From Apilactobacillus sp. (GTDB taxonomy: Bacteria > Bacillota > Bacilli > Lactobacillales > Lactobacillaceae): DNA of 64,000 bases. Every line of letters starts with the position of its first letter. Position 1 is the stretch's first letter. Of the stretch, positions 29,589 through 39,374 are shown in pieces. A program made the translations under genes and the position numbers. A model generated the notes under the pieces. The model was not told the DNA's origin, ran no database searches, and saw only the letters and a list, made by a program, of their open reading frames with translations. The stretch is taken from NCBI RefSeq assembly GCF_025290035.1, contig NZ_JAMBKT010000002.1:40593-104592 (forward strand). The letters run 5' to 3'.

Positions 29589-31538
29589 ATGATTATTCTA
29601 CAAGCAAATAAATTAACCAAACGATTTGGTGGCGAAGATCTTTTCACAAGCGTTAATTTAAGCATCGAAGAAAACAGTAAAGTAGCACTAGTTGGTCGTA
29701 ACGGTGCCGGTAAATCAACCTTAGTGAAAATGATTTTAGGCGATGAAATCATCGATGATGGTGAAGTTACCACCAAAAAAGGAATTACAATTGGTTACTT
29801 AGCACAAAATACAGGTTTGAAATCTGATTTAACTATTATTGAAGAAATGACCAGCGTCTTTGCGGACTTAATTGAATTAGAAAATAAAATTCATGACTAT
29901 GAACTTAAAATGGCTGATTCAACAATTAATAGTGACCCCGCTAAATTAGCTGAAGTTACTAAAACATATGATCAAATGCAAGCTGACTTTGCAGCTCAAA
30001 ATGGTTTTTCATATCAAGCTGAAATCAAAGCTGTCTTAAACGGATTTGGTTTTGGTGAAGAGTCATATAACCATAAAATTAGTGAGTTATCCGGTGGACA
30101 ACAAACCCAATTAGCAATGGCAAAATTGCTATTACAAAGAAAAGATTTACTAATTTTAGATGAACCTACTAACCACATTGATGTTAAAACAATTAGTTGG
30201 TTAGAAGACTACTTGAACTCTTATCACGGTGCCCTTCTAATCATTTCCCATGACCGTTACTTCATGGACAAAATAGTCGACGAAGTCTACGACTTAAGCC
30301 AAGGTAAAATGACTCATTATGTCGGTAATTATTCGAATTACGTTGAACAAAAGAAGTTAAATTACCAGCACCAACTAAAAGAATATGAAAAACAACAAAA
30401 GAAAATCAAAGAAATGCAGGATTTCGTTGATAAAAATATCGTTCGTGCATCAACCACTAAACGTGCTCAATCCAGGAGAAGTCAGTTAGAAAAGATGGAT
30501 AAAATTAGCGCCCCTGTCAGAGACGATAAAAGTGCTAAACTAACTTTCACTCCTGAAAAGCAAAGTGGTAATGTCGTCTTAAAAGTTAATGATGCTTCGA
30601 TTGGATATGATCATCATATTCTTTCATCAAACATAAATTTAGACGTTAAAAGAAATCAAGCAATGGCTTTAATTGGTCCTAACGGTGTGGGAAAATCGAC
30701 ACTGCTAAAAACCATTATGGACAAATTGCCACTAATCGATGGTGAAATAAACCGTGGTACCGGTGTTCAAGTAGGATACTATGATCAACATCTAGATAAT
30801 TTAAGTTCTAATAAAACTGTCTTAAATGAAATTTGGGACGATTATCCTACCTATCCTGAACAAAGAATTCGTTCTATTTTAGGCAGTTTCTTGTTCTCTG
30901 GTAACGATGTTGAAAAAATCGTCGGTAACCTTTCCGGTGGTGAAAAAGCTAGATTAGTCTTAACTAAGTTAGCGATGAACCACGATAACTTTTTAATCTT
31001 AGATGAACCGACCAACCATTTAGACATTGATAGTCGTGAGGTCTTGGAAAACGCATTAATCAATTTTGATGGCACCATTTTATTCGTTTCTCACGATAGA
31101 TATTTCATCAATAAACTAGCAACACAAATCGTTGAATTATCTAACGATGGTAGCGAACTATATCTAGGAAACTATGATTATTATGTGGAAAAGAAAGAAG
31201 AAAAAGAAGCTCTTCAACAACATCAACAAGCTGAACAATCAACTGAAGATGAACATAAAGAAGTTTCCGTTAAATCTCAAAATCAACAAGATTTTCTAGC
31301 TAATAAGGAAGCGCAAAAGCAAGAAAGAAAATTAAGACGATTAGTTGAGACTTTAGAAAGTCAATTGGAAGAAGCCCAATCCAATAAGGAAGCCATTGAA
31401 AATAAAATGGTTAATCCGGATGTGCTTAACGATATTGAAAAACTGAATGAACTACAAAATCAATTGAATGAAACTAACCAATCAATCGAATCCATTGAAT
31501 CTCAATGGGAAGCAGCAATGATTGAACTAGAGCAATAA
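29589..31538 (+). CDS. ydiF: ABC-F family ATPase (YdiF-like)
   Basis: Soluble protein with two ABC domains and no transmembrane part. Members of this family act on the ribosome during translation. 649 aa: Walker A GRNGAGKST (about 37) and GPNGVGKST (about 362), signatures LSGGQ and LSGGE, Walker B LLILDEPTNHID and FLILDEPTNHLD, the inter-domain linker rich in K/R/Q (about 240-310), and a C-terminal coiled coil (about 545-645). The location beside rex and tsaD matches Bacillus ydiF. Whether it gives antibiotic protection cannot be told. Confidence 0.9.
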   Translation: MIILQANKLTKRFGGEDLFTSVNLSIEENSKVALVGRNGAGKSTLVKMILGDEIIDDGEVTTKKGITIGYLAQNTGLKSDLTIIEEMTSVFADLIELENKIHDYELKMADSTINSDPAKLAEVTKTYDQMQADFAAQNGFSYQAEIKAVLNGFGFGEESYNHKISELSGGQQTQLAMAKLLLQRKDLLILDEPTNHIDVKTISWLEDYLNSYHGALLIISHDRYFMDKIVDEVYDLSQGKMTHYVGNYSNYVEQKKLNYQHQLKEYEKQQKKIKEMQDFVDKNIVRASTTKRAQSRRSQLEKMDKISAPVRDDKSAKLTFTPEKQSGNVVLKVNDASIGYDHHILSSNINLDVKRNQAMALIGPNGVGKSTLLKTIMDKLPLIDGEINRGTGVQVGYYDQHLDNLSSNKTVLNEIWDDYPTYPEQRIRSILGSFLFSGNDVEKIVGNLSGGEKARLVLTKLAMNHDNFLILDEPTNHLDIDSREVLENALINFDGTILFVSHDRYFINKLATQIVELSNDGSELYLGNYDYYVEKKEEKEALQQHQQAEQSTEDEHKEVSVKSQNQQDFLANKEAQKQERKLRRLVETLESQLEEAQSNKEAIENKMVNPDVLNDIEKLNELQNQLNETNQSIESIESQWEAAMIELEQ

Positions 31539-31572
31539 AAAAGATGAGGCATAATCGCCTCATCTTTTTTTA
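31536..31572. terminator. Bidirectional terminator
   Basis: AAAGATGAGGC-ATAAT-CGCCTCATCTTT hairpin with T tracts on both sides, between convergent ydiF and tsaD. Confidence 0.9.
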
Positions 31573-32592
31573 TTCATCTAATAGGTCAAACTCTAAACTA
31601 GGATCTGCGTTTAAATCAACACCAGCAAAGATATTTTTCTTTGCCATTACATAACCAGCAGCACCAATCATCGCAGCATTATCACCACAAAGTTTGTTAG
31701 GTACCTTTACTAATTCAGTAGTATCAATTTGATCAATGGCATTGCCTAATGCAGTTCTCAAACCATTATTAGCTGCAACTCCTCCTGCCAATATCAATTG
31801 AGAAACTGGATATTCTTGTAGCGCTTTCTTAGTCTTATCGACTAAAACATCTACAACTGCACTTTGGAAACTAGCAGCTAAATCATTTTGATCTAGCGTT
31901 TCACCAATTTGTTCAGCGTGATGATTAGTGTTCAAGAATGCACTCTTTAATCCACTAAAACTAAAATCGAAGTTATCTTCTTTTTCCATTGCTCGAGGGA
32001 AATTAAATGTATCTTTTCCCTTGGCAGCCATTTCATCGACTTTGGGACCAGCAGGATAATTAATACCTAATACTCGTCCTACTTTATCATAAGCTTCACC
32101 AGCAGCATCATCCCTAGTTTCTCCAATAATCTTAAAGTCGCCTTCTTCTTGCATCAAGACAAGTTCAGTATGACCACCAGAAACAACTAGTGCTAATGCT
32201 GGGTAGTTAATTTTTGTCACGAAGCGACTGGCTAAAATATGTCCCGCAATATGGTTAACTGGAACCAATGGAATATCATGAGCCCAAGCAATTGTCTTGG
32301 CAGCAGTTACTCCAATTAATAATGCTCCAACTAATCCTGGACCATATGTCACCGCAATTGCATCAATATCATCATAGGTAACATCTGCTTGTTTCATTGC
32401 ATCTTCAACACAGATTGTGATTTCCTCAATATGATGACGACTGGCCACTTCAGGCACAACTCCACCAAATCGCTTATGACTATTAATTTGCGTTGCAACA
32501 ACGTTTGATAATATTTTTTCACCATCTTCAATAATTGCAACACTAGTTTCATCACAACTAGATTCAAATGACATAATTATATGTGGTTGCAC
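31570..32592 (-). CDS. tsaD: tRNA t6A37 threonylcarbamoyltransferase TsaD
   Basis: Transfers threonylcarbamoyl to A37 of tRNAs that read ANN codons, working with TsaB and TsaE. The 340-aa protein has the ASKHA nucleotide fold, metal-binding HIAGH (about 114-118) and the family motif [12 protein letters not shown]-terminal [12 protein letters not shown] is diagnostic. Last gene of tsaB-rimI-tsaD. Confidence 0.97.
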   Translation of the reverse strand: MQPHIIMSFESSCDETSVAIIEDGEKILSNVVATQINSHKRFGGVVPEVASRHHIEEITICVEDAMKQADVTYDDIDAIAVTYGPGLVGALLIGVTAAKTIAWAHDIPLVPVNHIAGHILASRFVTKINYPALALVVSGGHTELVLMQEEGDFKIIGETRDDAAGEAYDKVGRVLGINYPAGPKVDEMAAKGKDTFNFPRAMEKEDNFDFSFSGLKSAFLNTNHHAEQIGETLDQNDLAASFQSAVVDVLVDKTKKALQEYPVSQLILAGGVAANNGLRTALGNAIDQIDTTELVKVPNKLCGDNAAMIGAAGYVMAKKNIFAGVDLNADPSLEFDLLDE

Positions 32593-32610
32593 AAAAAGAC
32601 CTCATTTCTT

Positions 32611-33210
32611 TTACATTCCATAATTATTAGGAATTGTTTCGTATAAACTTAAATCTAATACCATATCAACAGCGTCTTCGTGATCACCGTCATAATAATT
32701 TTCTTTAACACCCATCTTTTTAAAACCTAAATCCAAATACAATCTTTGCGCTTTAACGTTGCTTACGCGAACTTCAAGTGAGACTGTTTTGTAGTTTAAT
32801 TGACGCGCTTTTTTAATTATCTTAGCAACTAAGAAGTACCCCAATCCACGGTCTTGAAACTCTGGTTCAACGGCTACATTAGAAATATGACAATCTAGCT
32901 TTTTATCATTTAAGGAACTACCAATAAAAGCTACTAATTGATCATTTTGACGTAATAATAAATAGAATCGATCTAAACGTGGTTTTAATTCCGGAATGAA
33001 TGCTTCTTCTGTCCAAGGAGCGACACCATCATAGACATCCCTTTCAATGCCAACCATTTCTGGGATATCAGTCACCATCGCTTTGGCTAAATAAAATTTA
33101 TCGCCATTAATATCAACAATATGATTTTTAATATTCAAGTGTTCTTTTTTTAATAATCCTTTGGTATTCATGAACTTTGTCTGATACCAATTAATCAACT
33201 TTTTCAACAT
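32611..33210 (-). CDS. rimI: Ribosomal-protein-alanine N-acetyltransferase RimI-like (GNAT)
   Basis: 199 aa with a GNAT domain from about residue 40. The acetyl-CoA loop is in EPEFQDRGLGYFLV, followed by VSLEVRVSNVKAQRLYLDLGFK. RimI proteins acetylate the N terminus of S18, and genomic placement between tsaB and tsaD is standard. The first about 40 residues (LINWYQTKF...) extend beyond typical RimI, and the ATG overlaps tsaB by 20 bp, so a later start is possible. Confidence 0.85.
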   Translation of the reverse strand: MLKKLINWYQTKFMNTKGLLKKEHLNIKNHIVDINGDKFYLAKAMVTDIPEMVGIERDVYDGVAPWTEEAFIPELKPRLDRFYLLLRQNDQLVAFIGSSLNDKKLDCHISNVAVEPEFQDRGLGYFLVAKIIKKARQLNYKTVSLEVRVSNVKAQRLYLDLGFKKMGVKENYYDGDHEDAVDMVLDLSLYETIPNNYGM

Positions 33211-33919
33211 ATGAAGTAACTTCTTCCCCCGGATGTTTTTCTCGCCAATCTAATTCCGCTTTTGTAAGTCTTAAATAATTTGGAACGAATGAATGAATAT
33301 CTTTAACAGGTTCTTTAGTTTGACCGTATAATCCCAGTCTAGCTGCTTGAGGCAAATTATCAAAGCTATTCATGAAAACTAATTGATCACCAAATTTATT
33401 GGTAAGCGCTTCTTCAAAGTTCTTTGCATCTGCACCAATCGCATATACATTCTTACCAGCATTATCAATTTGATCTAACCATTTATCAAAATCAGTATGA
33501 CGATCTGCTAGTACTGTCGTAACTCCATCATCTTTGATTTCGTAAAGACCTGTGAATACATTGTTATTTCTGGCATCAAAAACTGGCATAACCAGACTTT
33601 CTTTTTCGGAGACGTTTAACGCCAAAGTTTCCAAACTAGAAACTCCTACCAATTCAATACCAAGTGTAAATGCTAAAGTTTTAGCAGTCGCTGTCGCAAT
33701 TCTAATTCCAGTATATGAACCCGGACCAGTTGCCACCACGATTCTTTGCAAATCAGTTGGTTTTAAATCTGTCTTTCGTACTAATTCATCAATAATTGGT
33801 AATAAATATTCCGCATGTTTTTGATGAACGGTAGTTGTTTCAGTTGCTAAAATTTGATCATCATCTAATATCGCAACGGTTAATTGTTTATTGGATGTGT
33901 CTAAAGCCAATACTTTCAT
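33191..33919 (-). CDS. tsaB: tRNA t6A biosynthesis protein TsaB
   Basis: Partner of TsaD in t6A37 formation: same ASKHA fold but without the metal-binding histidines. 242 aa, N-terminal VLALDTSNKQLTVA, then ATGPGSYTGIRIATATAKTLA (about 64-84), both typical. First gene of the tsaB-rimI-tsaD group. Confidence 0.95.
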   Translation of the reverse strand: MKVLALDTSNKQLTVAILDDDQILATETTTVHQKHAEYLLPIIDELVRKTDLKPTDLQRIVVATGPGSYTGIRIATATAKTLAFTLGIELVGVSSLETLALNVSEKESLVMPVFDARNNNVFTGLYEIKDDGVTTVLADRHTDFDKWLDQIDNAGKNVYAIGADAKNFEEALTNKFGDQLVFMNSFDNLPQAARLGLYGQTKEPVKDIHSFVPNYLRLTKAELDWREKHPGEEVTSYVEKVD

Positions 33920-33981
33920 CCGTTTTTTCGTCTCCCCAATAACTTTTATAGTGTTCGAATAATTCTATGGTAAATTATAAC

Positions 33982-34024
33982 AAAAAAATAGGTGACTCCA
34001 TAGTAAAAAAAGAAGTCACCTATC
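33982..34024 (-). terminator. Intrinsic terminator after the thioesterase gene
   Basis: 10-bp perfect stem ATAGGTGACT / AGTCACCTAT with a loop of about 16 nt, followed by seven U residues in the minus-strand transcript. Confidence 0.8.
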
Positions 34025-34032
34025 AATATTTA

Positions 34033-34782
34033 TTAATTTTCTCGCCAAGTAATGTTAGCAATTGCTGAATGACTATCACCACTCATAATTTCATGTCTGG
34101 TCATAATCGTTCCATCTTCTAATTTGTCCATGTTGTAATAACTATCAACATTAGAACCATACTTAACTTCATTTTCATATCTTAATAAGAAGCCTGTTGG
34201 TGTGTGATTAGTTAAAAATTCAGCTGGTAATACGTTGACCATCCAATCCATGTAATGAGCGTTGTTAACATGTTGGTTAGAATCGATATCGGTATATCTA
34301 ACTGTGAATGTTTGTTTATCAGCTTCATCAAAATCAATTTTCTTAGGTTTTGGCATTTTTGGAACTTGATTTACTTTTTCAGCTCCAAATGGTTCAACAG
34401 TTTCCTTTGGAATTGAAGCAATCTTACGTTCCTTATAATTCATCGCTGCCCATAATCCAGTCATATTCATTAATTCATTACCTTTTTCATCCGTGATAGT
34501 AAATTCACGATAGGCAAAGTATTTGTTATATGACTTAGATTTAGTGTTAATGGTAATCACTTCATCAACTGTTGGCATTCTATTAATATGCACATCGTAT
34601 TGAATAACTACCCAGGTTACACCAAATTGACGTACAAATTCAGCACCAACCCCTAATTCATCACTATGATCTTCAGAAGCTAAGATAATCACATCTAGCA
34701 TCATTGCGATTGTCATTCTTCTGGTAAAGTCAGCTTCATAATATGTAACTCGATGTTTTTCGCTAAAAACTGTTGGTTCCAT
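34033..34782 (-). CDS. Acyl-ACP thioesterase (FatA/FatB-like)
   Basis: 249-aa double-hotdog protein of the acyl-ACP thioesterase family. Two related halves: the first includes YYEADFTRRMTIAMM and GVGAEFVRQFGVTWVV, the second has RYTDIDSNQHVNNAHYMDWM (about 164-183), whose Asp/Asn-His pair is the conserved hotdog motif. Such enzymes release fatty acids from ACP. The true substrate chain length cannot be read from sequence. It is 14 bp after rsmI and ends at a terminator. Confidence 0.85.
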   Translation of the reverse strand: MEPTVFSEKHRVTYYEADFTRRMTIAMMLDVIILASEDHSDELGVGAEFVRQFGVTWVVIQYDVHINRMPTVDEVITINTKSKSYNKYFAYREFTITDEKGNELMNMTGLWAAMNYKERKIASIPKETVEPFGAEKVNQVPKMPKPKKIDFDEADKQTFTVRYTDIDSNQHVNNAHYMDWMVNVLPAEFLTNHTPTGFLLRYENEVKYGSNVDSYYNMDKLEDGTIMTRHEIMSGDSHSAIANITWREN

Positions 34783-34796
34783 GTTCGTCTACACCC

Positions 34797-35675
34797 CTAT
34801 ATTTCATGGTAAATATTATAAATTTCTTGTTTTTTAACTTGATGTAGTTTGGCTACTTCTTTGATGGCTGCATTGGTTTTCATCCCATCAGAAATGAAAT
34901 AATCAACCTGTTCTTTAATTGATAAACCAGCTAGTTCATCTTCTTCATCAGCTTGTTCATTGGCTTTATCATTTCCATCAACGATGACAACAAATTCACC
35001 ACGGACTTGATTATCTTCAGTCCATTGAATTAGTTCGCTTAAACTACCGCGATCAAATTCTTCGAATTTCTTAGTCAATTCGCGACATAGTACCGCTTGG
35101 CGATTTTCACCAAAAACTTTTTGCATATTCTTCAATGTTTTATTCAAACGATGAGGTGCTTCGTAAAAAATTAAAGTTTCTGTATGTTTATTTAATTCCT
35201 CAAGCTCCGCTAACTGATCACTGTTCTTACGATTTAAAAAACCAAAGAAATAAAATGGTTGTGGCATTAAACCAGAGGCGATTAAAGCTGTGATTCCAGC
35301 ATTAGCTCCTGGCAATGGAATTACATTAATATGTTGTTCAACGCACGCCTTAACCAATTCTTGACCAGGGTCGCTAATGGATGGCATCCCTGCATCACTG
35401 ACTTGCGCAACATTTAATCCAGATTGTAAATCACTAATTATCTCATCGATCCGATAATCTTTATTATCTTCTCTAAAACTAATTTTTTTAGTATCAATTT
35501 CAAAATGATTTAGTAATTGTTGTGTATGACTAGGATTCTCAGCAGCAATTAAATCAACTTCTTTTAAAGCCTTAATTGCCCTAAAGGTCATATCTTCTAA
35601 ATTTCCAATTGGTGTTGGAACTAAATATAAACTACCTTGATTTTGATTGGCAGTAAAACTATGTTGTTCTTGCAC
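34797..35675 (-). CDS. rsmI: 16S rRNA (cytidine-1402 2'-O)-methyltransferase
   Basis: SAM-dependent tetrapyrrole-methylase-fold enzyme that methylates the ribose of C1402 in the decoding centre. The 292-aa protein has YLVPTPIGNLEDMTFRA near residue 17, SDAGMPSISDPG (about 95), PLPGANAGITAL and FYEAPHRL, all RsmI signatures. It follows yabA at 15 bp, in the dnaX-to-rsmI operon. Confidence 0.96.
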   Translation of the reverse strand: MQEQHSFTANQNQGSLYLVPTPIGNLEDMTFRAIKALKEVDLIAAENPSHTQQLLNHFEIDTKKISFREDNKDYRIDEIISDLQSGLNVAQVSDAGMPSISDPGQELVKACVEQHINVIPLPGANAGITALIASGLMPQPFYFFGFLNRKNSDQLAELEELNKHTETLIFYEAPHRLNKTLKNMQKVFGENRQAVLCRELTKKFEEFDRGSLSELIQWTEDNQVRGEFVVIVDGNDKANEQADEEDELAGLSIKEQVDYFISDGMKTNAAIKEVAKLHQVKKQEIYNIYHEI

Positions 35676-35690
35676 TGAGATACCTCCATA

Positions 35691-36032
35691 CTATCGGTTT
35701 AAAATTTCGTTACAGAAAATGCAGCTTTCGCTATCTCCTCGATGAGTTCCATAAAATTCGGTACATACATGAAAACCTTCATTAAATAGATTTTCTAAAT
35801 TCTTTCTAGAATTGGATAGACGATTTGAACTACTACTATTTGAGTCTGATTCAACATCATTAGGTTTTTGTTCATCAATGAACTCACGCAGATGTTGATT
35901 TTCGATTCTAAGTTCAGCATTTTCTTCCATTACTTCAGTTAATGCTTCTCGTAATTCAGTAAATTTATCTAACATTAATTGAGTTTGTGTTTCCATATTC
36001 TTTAAGCCATCATAAATTTCTCTTTTATCCAA
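35691..36032 (-). CDS. yabA: Replication initiation control protein YabA
   Basis: Binds DnaA and the DnaN clamp to restrain replication initiation in low-GC Gram-positives. 113 aa: an N-terminal leucine-zipper coiled coil (about 5-60) and a C-terminal zinc module (FHVCTEFYGTHRG...CIFCNEIL). The serine/asparagine-rich middle is a flexible linker. Between holB and rsmI, as in Bacillus. Confidence 0.93.
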   Translation of the reverse strand: MDKREIYDGLKNMETQTQLMLDKFTELREALTEVMEENAELRIENQHLREFIDEQKPNDVESDSNSSSSNRLSNSRKNLENLFNEGFHVCTEFYGTHRGDSESCIFCNEILNR

Positions 36033-36047
36033 ACAAATTCACCCCAA

Positions 36048-37058
36048 TTAACCATTTAATATTCGCATTATTTTTAATGTGGTTGCTTCTAAAATATTTT
36101 GATAACTAACGTTAACTGCCATCAGTTTATTACAATTTAACAATTCTTCTAAAATCTGAATTAACTGTGATTTATTAACATGATCAGCTAATTTCTGAAT
36201 GCTATAAGCTTGCTTTGGAAAATTAAAACTATCTTCACTAGTAAATTTAGCATCCAAAACATCTTCAAAAATAGATAATAACATATTAATGATCACTTGT
36301 TTTTTACTATTATCACTTGCCAATGACATTACGTTGGATTTAATTGCTGCAAAAGCTGTAATATCATTCTCAACAATCAAATTAAACCAATGACTAACTG
36401 CAGAAATACTATGTGCTAACCATTCGTCTTCCTGCCATTCTTGCACCGTTGAAATTCGGTTGGTTAAGCGACTAATTAGTTTAAATTGACTAGGTGACAT
36501 AGATAACTTTGCTAATTCGCCTTCAAAGTCACTTCGACTCAACGGATTCAACTCTACGACCTGTGTTCTAGAAATAATTGTAGGCAATATTAAATTACGA
36601 TTTGTAGTTAGTAGGAAGGATACGACATTGCCAGTAGGTTCCTCGATAAACTTCAGTAAACTATTTGCAGCTCCTGTGGTCATCTTATCGGCGTCACAAA
36701 CAATAAAAAACTTTTGATTACCTTCCAACCCACTCTTAGAGAATTCCGATTTTAAATATCTGATTTGATCAACCTTAATACTTAATCCATCCGGTTTAAT
36801 CACAATCACATCTGGATGCTGTAAGTCGGTAATCCGACGACATTCATCGCATTCTCCACACGGCATTGATTCACTAGTTAAATTCTTACAAAACATCCTC
36901 ATTGTAATAAATAAAGCTAGCGATAACTTTCCTACACCCTCTTCACCACTAAATAGATACGAATGTGATAATTCATTTTGTTTTATAACTCGCAAAAAAT
37001 TATCCATTAAATCTTTTTGCTTACTATCTGTTTCAGTGATTACTTGGTTTTGTGTCAT
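36048..37058 (-). CDS. holB: DNA polymerase III subunit delta'
   Basis: Clamp-loader subunit that opens the sliding clamp with DnaX and HolA. 336 aa with an AAA+ core: a Walker-A-like GEEGVGKLSLA, zinc-binding CGECDEC (about 73-79), KFIEEPTGNVVSFLLTT and SRTQVVEL. Located between darA and yabA in the standard order. Confidence 0.92.
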   Translation of the reverse strand: MTQNQVITETDSKQKDLMDNFLRVIKQNELSHSYLFSGEEGVGKLSLALFITMRMFCKNLTSESMPCGECDECRRITDLQHPDVIVIKPDGLSIKVDQIRYLKSEFSKSGLEGNQKFFIVCDADKMTTGAANSLLKFIEEPTGNVVSFLLTTNRNLILPTIISRTQVVELNPLSRSDFEGELAKLSMSPSQFKLISRLTNRISTVQEWQEDEWLAHSISAVSHWFNLIVENDITAFAAIKSNVMSLASDNSKKQVIINMLLSIFEDVLDAKFTSEDSFNFPKQAYSIQKLADHVNKSQLIQILEELLNCNKLMAVNVSYQNILEATTLKIMRILNG

Positions 37059-37070
37059 TATTGACCCCCA

Positions 37071-37397
37071 CTAGAATCTATAAAAATTATCCATTGGCAT
37101 TTCCATTACGGTTGCGCCACCAACTTCAATTTTTACTGGATATGATGAATCAGAAACCCCACCATCCAAGTTTACAGGTGGTGTCATGTATTGTTCACGT
37201 TTACTTGATACTTTCTTAATGATGTCTAAAACATCATTGACTCTTTCATCTTCAATTCCAATCATAAAGGTAGTGTTTCCTGATTTTAAGAACCCACCGG
37301 TAGTTGAAAGTTTAGTTTGTTGCACATCGTTTTTAGCGAAGGCATTTTGAAGTTTGTTAGCATCTTTATTTTGTACAATTACAATTAAAAGTTTCAC
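37071..37397 (-). CDS. darA: Cyclic-di-AMP receptor DarA (PII-like)
   Basis: 108-aa PII-like signalling protein (YaaQ/PstA), known to bind c-di-AMP in Firmicutes. Conserved TTGGFLKSGNTTFMIGIED (about 31-49) and EVGGATVMEMP near the C terminus line the ligand site. GTG 37397 gives the canonical MKLLIVIVQ start and a suitably placed AGGG; another GTG three codons upstream is less likely. It implies that c-di-AMP signalling operates here. Confidence 0.92.
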   Translation of the reverse strand: MKLLIVIVQNKDANKLQNAFAKNDVQQTKLSTTGGFLKSGNTTFMIGIEDERVNDVLDIIKKVSSKREQYMTPPVNLDGGVSDSSYPVKIEVGGATVMEMPMDNFYRF

Positions 37398-37410
37398 TGA
37401 AATCACGTCC

Positions 37411-38055
37411 CTATTTTTTAAATTCTTCTAAATATGGTTGCAAAATTTCTAAAACATTTTGATAAACAGCATCAATTGATTGGGTTGCATCCACAGACTT
37501 AATTATTTCAGGTTGTTGTTTAGCTAATCTCTGGTATGCATCGTAGACACGATTATGAAAATCAATCGTTTCTACATCCAATCTATCGATGTCATCTTCA
37601 TTCCGATTTTGGGCAATTCGTTTTAATCCTTCTTCAACTGGAAGATTAAAGTAAATTGTTAAATCTGGTAAAAATCCTTCAGTGGCAAATTGGTTCATTT
37701 CATAAATTTCTTGTTCACCAATTTGTCTTCCACCACCTTGATAAGCAATTGAACTATCCAAATAGCGATCGCAAATTACTAACTTATTAGCGGCAATTGC
37801 GGGCTTTACTGTTTGTTCAATATTTTGTCTTCGTGCGGCTGCGTATAATAACGCTTCAGTCCTTTTATCCATTTCGATATTCTGACGATCTAAAATAACT
37901 TCTCGAATACTTTCAGCAATTGGATTCCCACCTGGTTCACGACTAGTGACTAGTTGATCTCCCATAGTATCCTTTAAATAATCCAATACCATGTTTAAAA
38001 TGGTTGTCTTTCCGGCGCCATCGGTACCTTCAAATGTTATAAACTTGCCAGACAT
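37411..38055 (-). CDS. tmk: Thymidylate kinase
   Basis: Phosphorylates dTMP to dTDP. About 214 aa. P-loop FEGTDGAGKTT (about 8-18), the DRY motif in VICDRYLDSSIAYQG, and lid Arg residues. ATG 38055 after AGGGGT is preferred over in-frame codons upstream. It is in the dnaX operon, but a terminator lies between yaaL and tmk. Confidence 0.95.
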   Translation of the reverse strand: MSGKFITFEGTDGAGKTTILNMVLDYLKDTMGDQLVTSREPGGNPIAESIREVILDRQNIEMDKRTEALLYAAARRQNIEQTVKPAIAANKLVICDRYLDSSIAYQGGGRQIGEQEIYEMNQFATEGFLPDLTIYFNLPVEEGLKRIAQNRNEDDIDRLDVETIDFHNRVYDAYQRLAKQQPEIIKSVDATQSIDAVYQNVLEILQPYLEEFKK

Positions 38056-38125
38056 ATCTACCCCTACTTTCATCTTTATACATTATTGTACTTTAATTTC
38101 ACTTTTTCAACAAATTTACAATAAA

Positions 38126-38165
38126 TAAAAAGTGTCTTATTCCAAAGAATAAAGACACCCTTTTA
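38126..38165 (-). terminator. Hairpin terminator between yaaL and tmk
   Basis: Stem GTGTCTT(T)ATTC / GAATAAGACAC with one bulged base and a following U run in the minus-strand transcript. It divides the replication operon, so tmk onward probably has another promoter. Confidence 0.7.
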
Positions 38166-38411
38166 GTAATCAATCACTGAGGATTGAATACGATTATTGG
38201 AAACTTTTCTTTCTCTTGCTTCTCGATATAAAAATAAATATTTTTCACGAGCTAGTCTTGTTTGAGCAACAATTTCTCCGTCGACTTCAAAAATCGCTTC
38301 TTCTGTTTCGATTGCGTGATCCCATTGATATTTAGCTCGATCAATAGAGTCTAACAAAAATTCGTCATATTGTTGTCCAACGTTATGTGGAAATCTTCTA
38401 AATCCAAACAT
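38163..38411 (-). CDS. yaaL: YaaL family protein (DUF2508)
   Basis: Small, charged protein of about 82 aa, MFGFRRFPHNVG..., with helical LLDSIDRAKYQWDHA and YLFLYREARERKVSNN typical of YaaL/DUF2508. No known function. It sits directly after recR, its usual neighbour. ATG 38411 is preferred to a GTG three codons upstream, whose Shine-Dalgarno would be too close. Confidence 0.8.
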   Translation of the reverse strand: MFGFRRFPHNVGQQYDEFLLDSIDRAKYQWDHAIETEEAIFEVDGEIVAQTRLAREKYLFLYREARERKVSNNRIQSSVIDY

Positions 38412-38425
38412 ATAAATCACTACTC

Positions 38426-39025
38426 CTACATTTCTGTTCTTCCAGAAACAGCTCTAGATAATGTCATTTCATCAGCATATTCAATATCGCTACCAACAGA
38501 TAATCCATGTGCTAATCTAGTTACCTTAATTCCGGCCGGCTTAATTAAACGAGATAGATACATTGCTGTTGCTTCTCCTTCTGGAGTTGCATTGGTTGCA
38601 ATAATGATTTCTTTAATGCCTTCATCACCTTGTAAACGTTGAATTAACTGTTTGATGTTTAATTCATCTGGACCTTTACCTTCAATTGGTGATAACACAC
38701 CATTCAAGACGTGATATAAACCGTGATAATCTTTCATCTTTTCCATGACCATAATATCTCTTGGTTGTTCAACAACTAATACCGTTGATTTATCTCTGGT
38801 ACTATCACGACATATTACACATGGGTCTTCATCGGTTAAATTACCACAGGTTGAGCAATACATTAGCTTGTCCTTAGTTTCATCCAATGCATCTGAAAAC
38901 TTCTTAACATCATCTTTGTTCATATCAACAACAAAGTACGCCAATCTGATTGCAGTTTTATGACCAATTCCTGGTAGACGCATAAAACTGTCGATCAACT
39001 TAGCAATTGGTTCAGGATATTGCAT
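38426..39025 (-). CDS. recR: Recombination mediator RecR
   Basis: Acts with RecO (and RecF) to load RecA on gapped DNA. 199 aa: helix-hairpin-helix [11 protein letters not shown] (about 18-28), zinc finger [18 protein letters not shown], and a Toprim domain starting [12 protein letters not shown]. 22 bp after ybaB. Confidence 0.97.
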   Translation of the reverse strand: MQYPEPIAKLIDSFMRLPGIGHKTAIRLAYFVVDMNKDDVKKFSDALDETKDKLMYCSTCGNLTDEDPCVICRDSTRDKSTVLVVEQPRDIMVMEKMKDYHGLYHVLNGVLSPIEGKGPDELNIKQLIQRLQGDEGIKEIIIATNATPEGEATAMYLSRLIKPAGIKVTRLAHGLSVGSDIEYADEMTLSRAVSGRTEM

Positions 39026-39047
39026 AATTAACCTTCTTTATTTTTTA

Positions 39048-39359
39048 TTACATTCCTGGGATTCCCTTAGTGTACTTACCTAGAGAATCTTGAGTTGTCT
39101 TTTCAATTTGTGATAGTGCGTCGTTTACGGCACTAATTACTAGGTCTGAAACCATGTCTGGATCTTCAGGGTCAATTGCTTCTGGTTTGATCTTCATGTC
39201 TTTCATCTTACGATCACCTGAGAAGGTAACAACTACCATCTCTTCTGGAGCTTTACCAACAAATTCACTGTTGTTAATTTGTTCTTGTTCAGCACCCATT
39301 TGTTTTTGTAGTTGCTTAACTTGTTTCATCATTTTTCCCATGTTCATACCATTCATCAT
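39048..39359 (-). CDS. ybaB: YbaB/EbfC family nucleoid-associated protein
   Basis: 103 aa. MMNGMNMGKMMKQVKQLQKQM start, a central beta segment (EMVVVTFSGDRKMKDMKIKPEAI) and a C-terminal helix. The family binds DNA as a dimer and is always beside dnaX and recR. The specific role here is unknown. Confidence 0.93.
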   Translation of the reverse strand: MMNGMNMGKMMKQVKQLQKQMGAEQEQINNSEFVGKAPEEMVVVTFSGDRKMKDMKIKPEAIDPEDPDMVSDLVISAVNDALSQIEKTTQDSLGKYTKGIPGM

Positions 39360-39374
39360 AATTAATACATCTCC

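Noticed and set aside
34033..34782. Possible fused or duplicated hotdog enzyme of new type
   Set aside because: The double-hotdog organisation is normal for the acyl-ACP thioesterase family.
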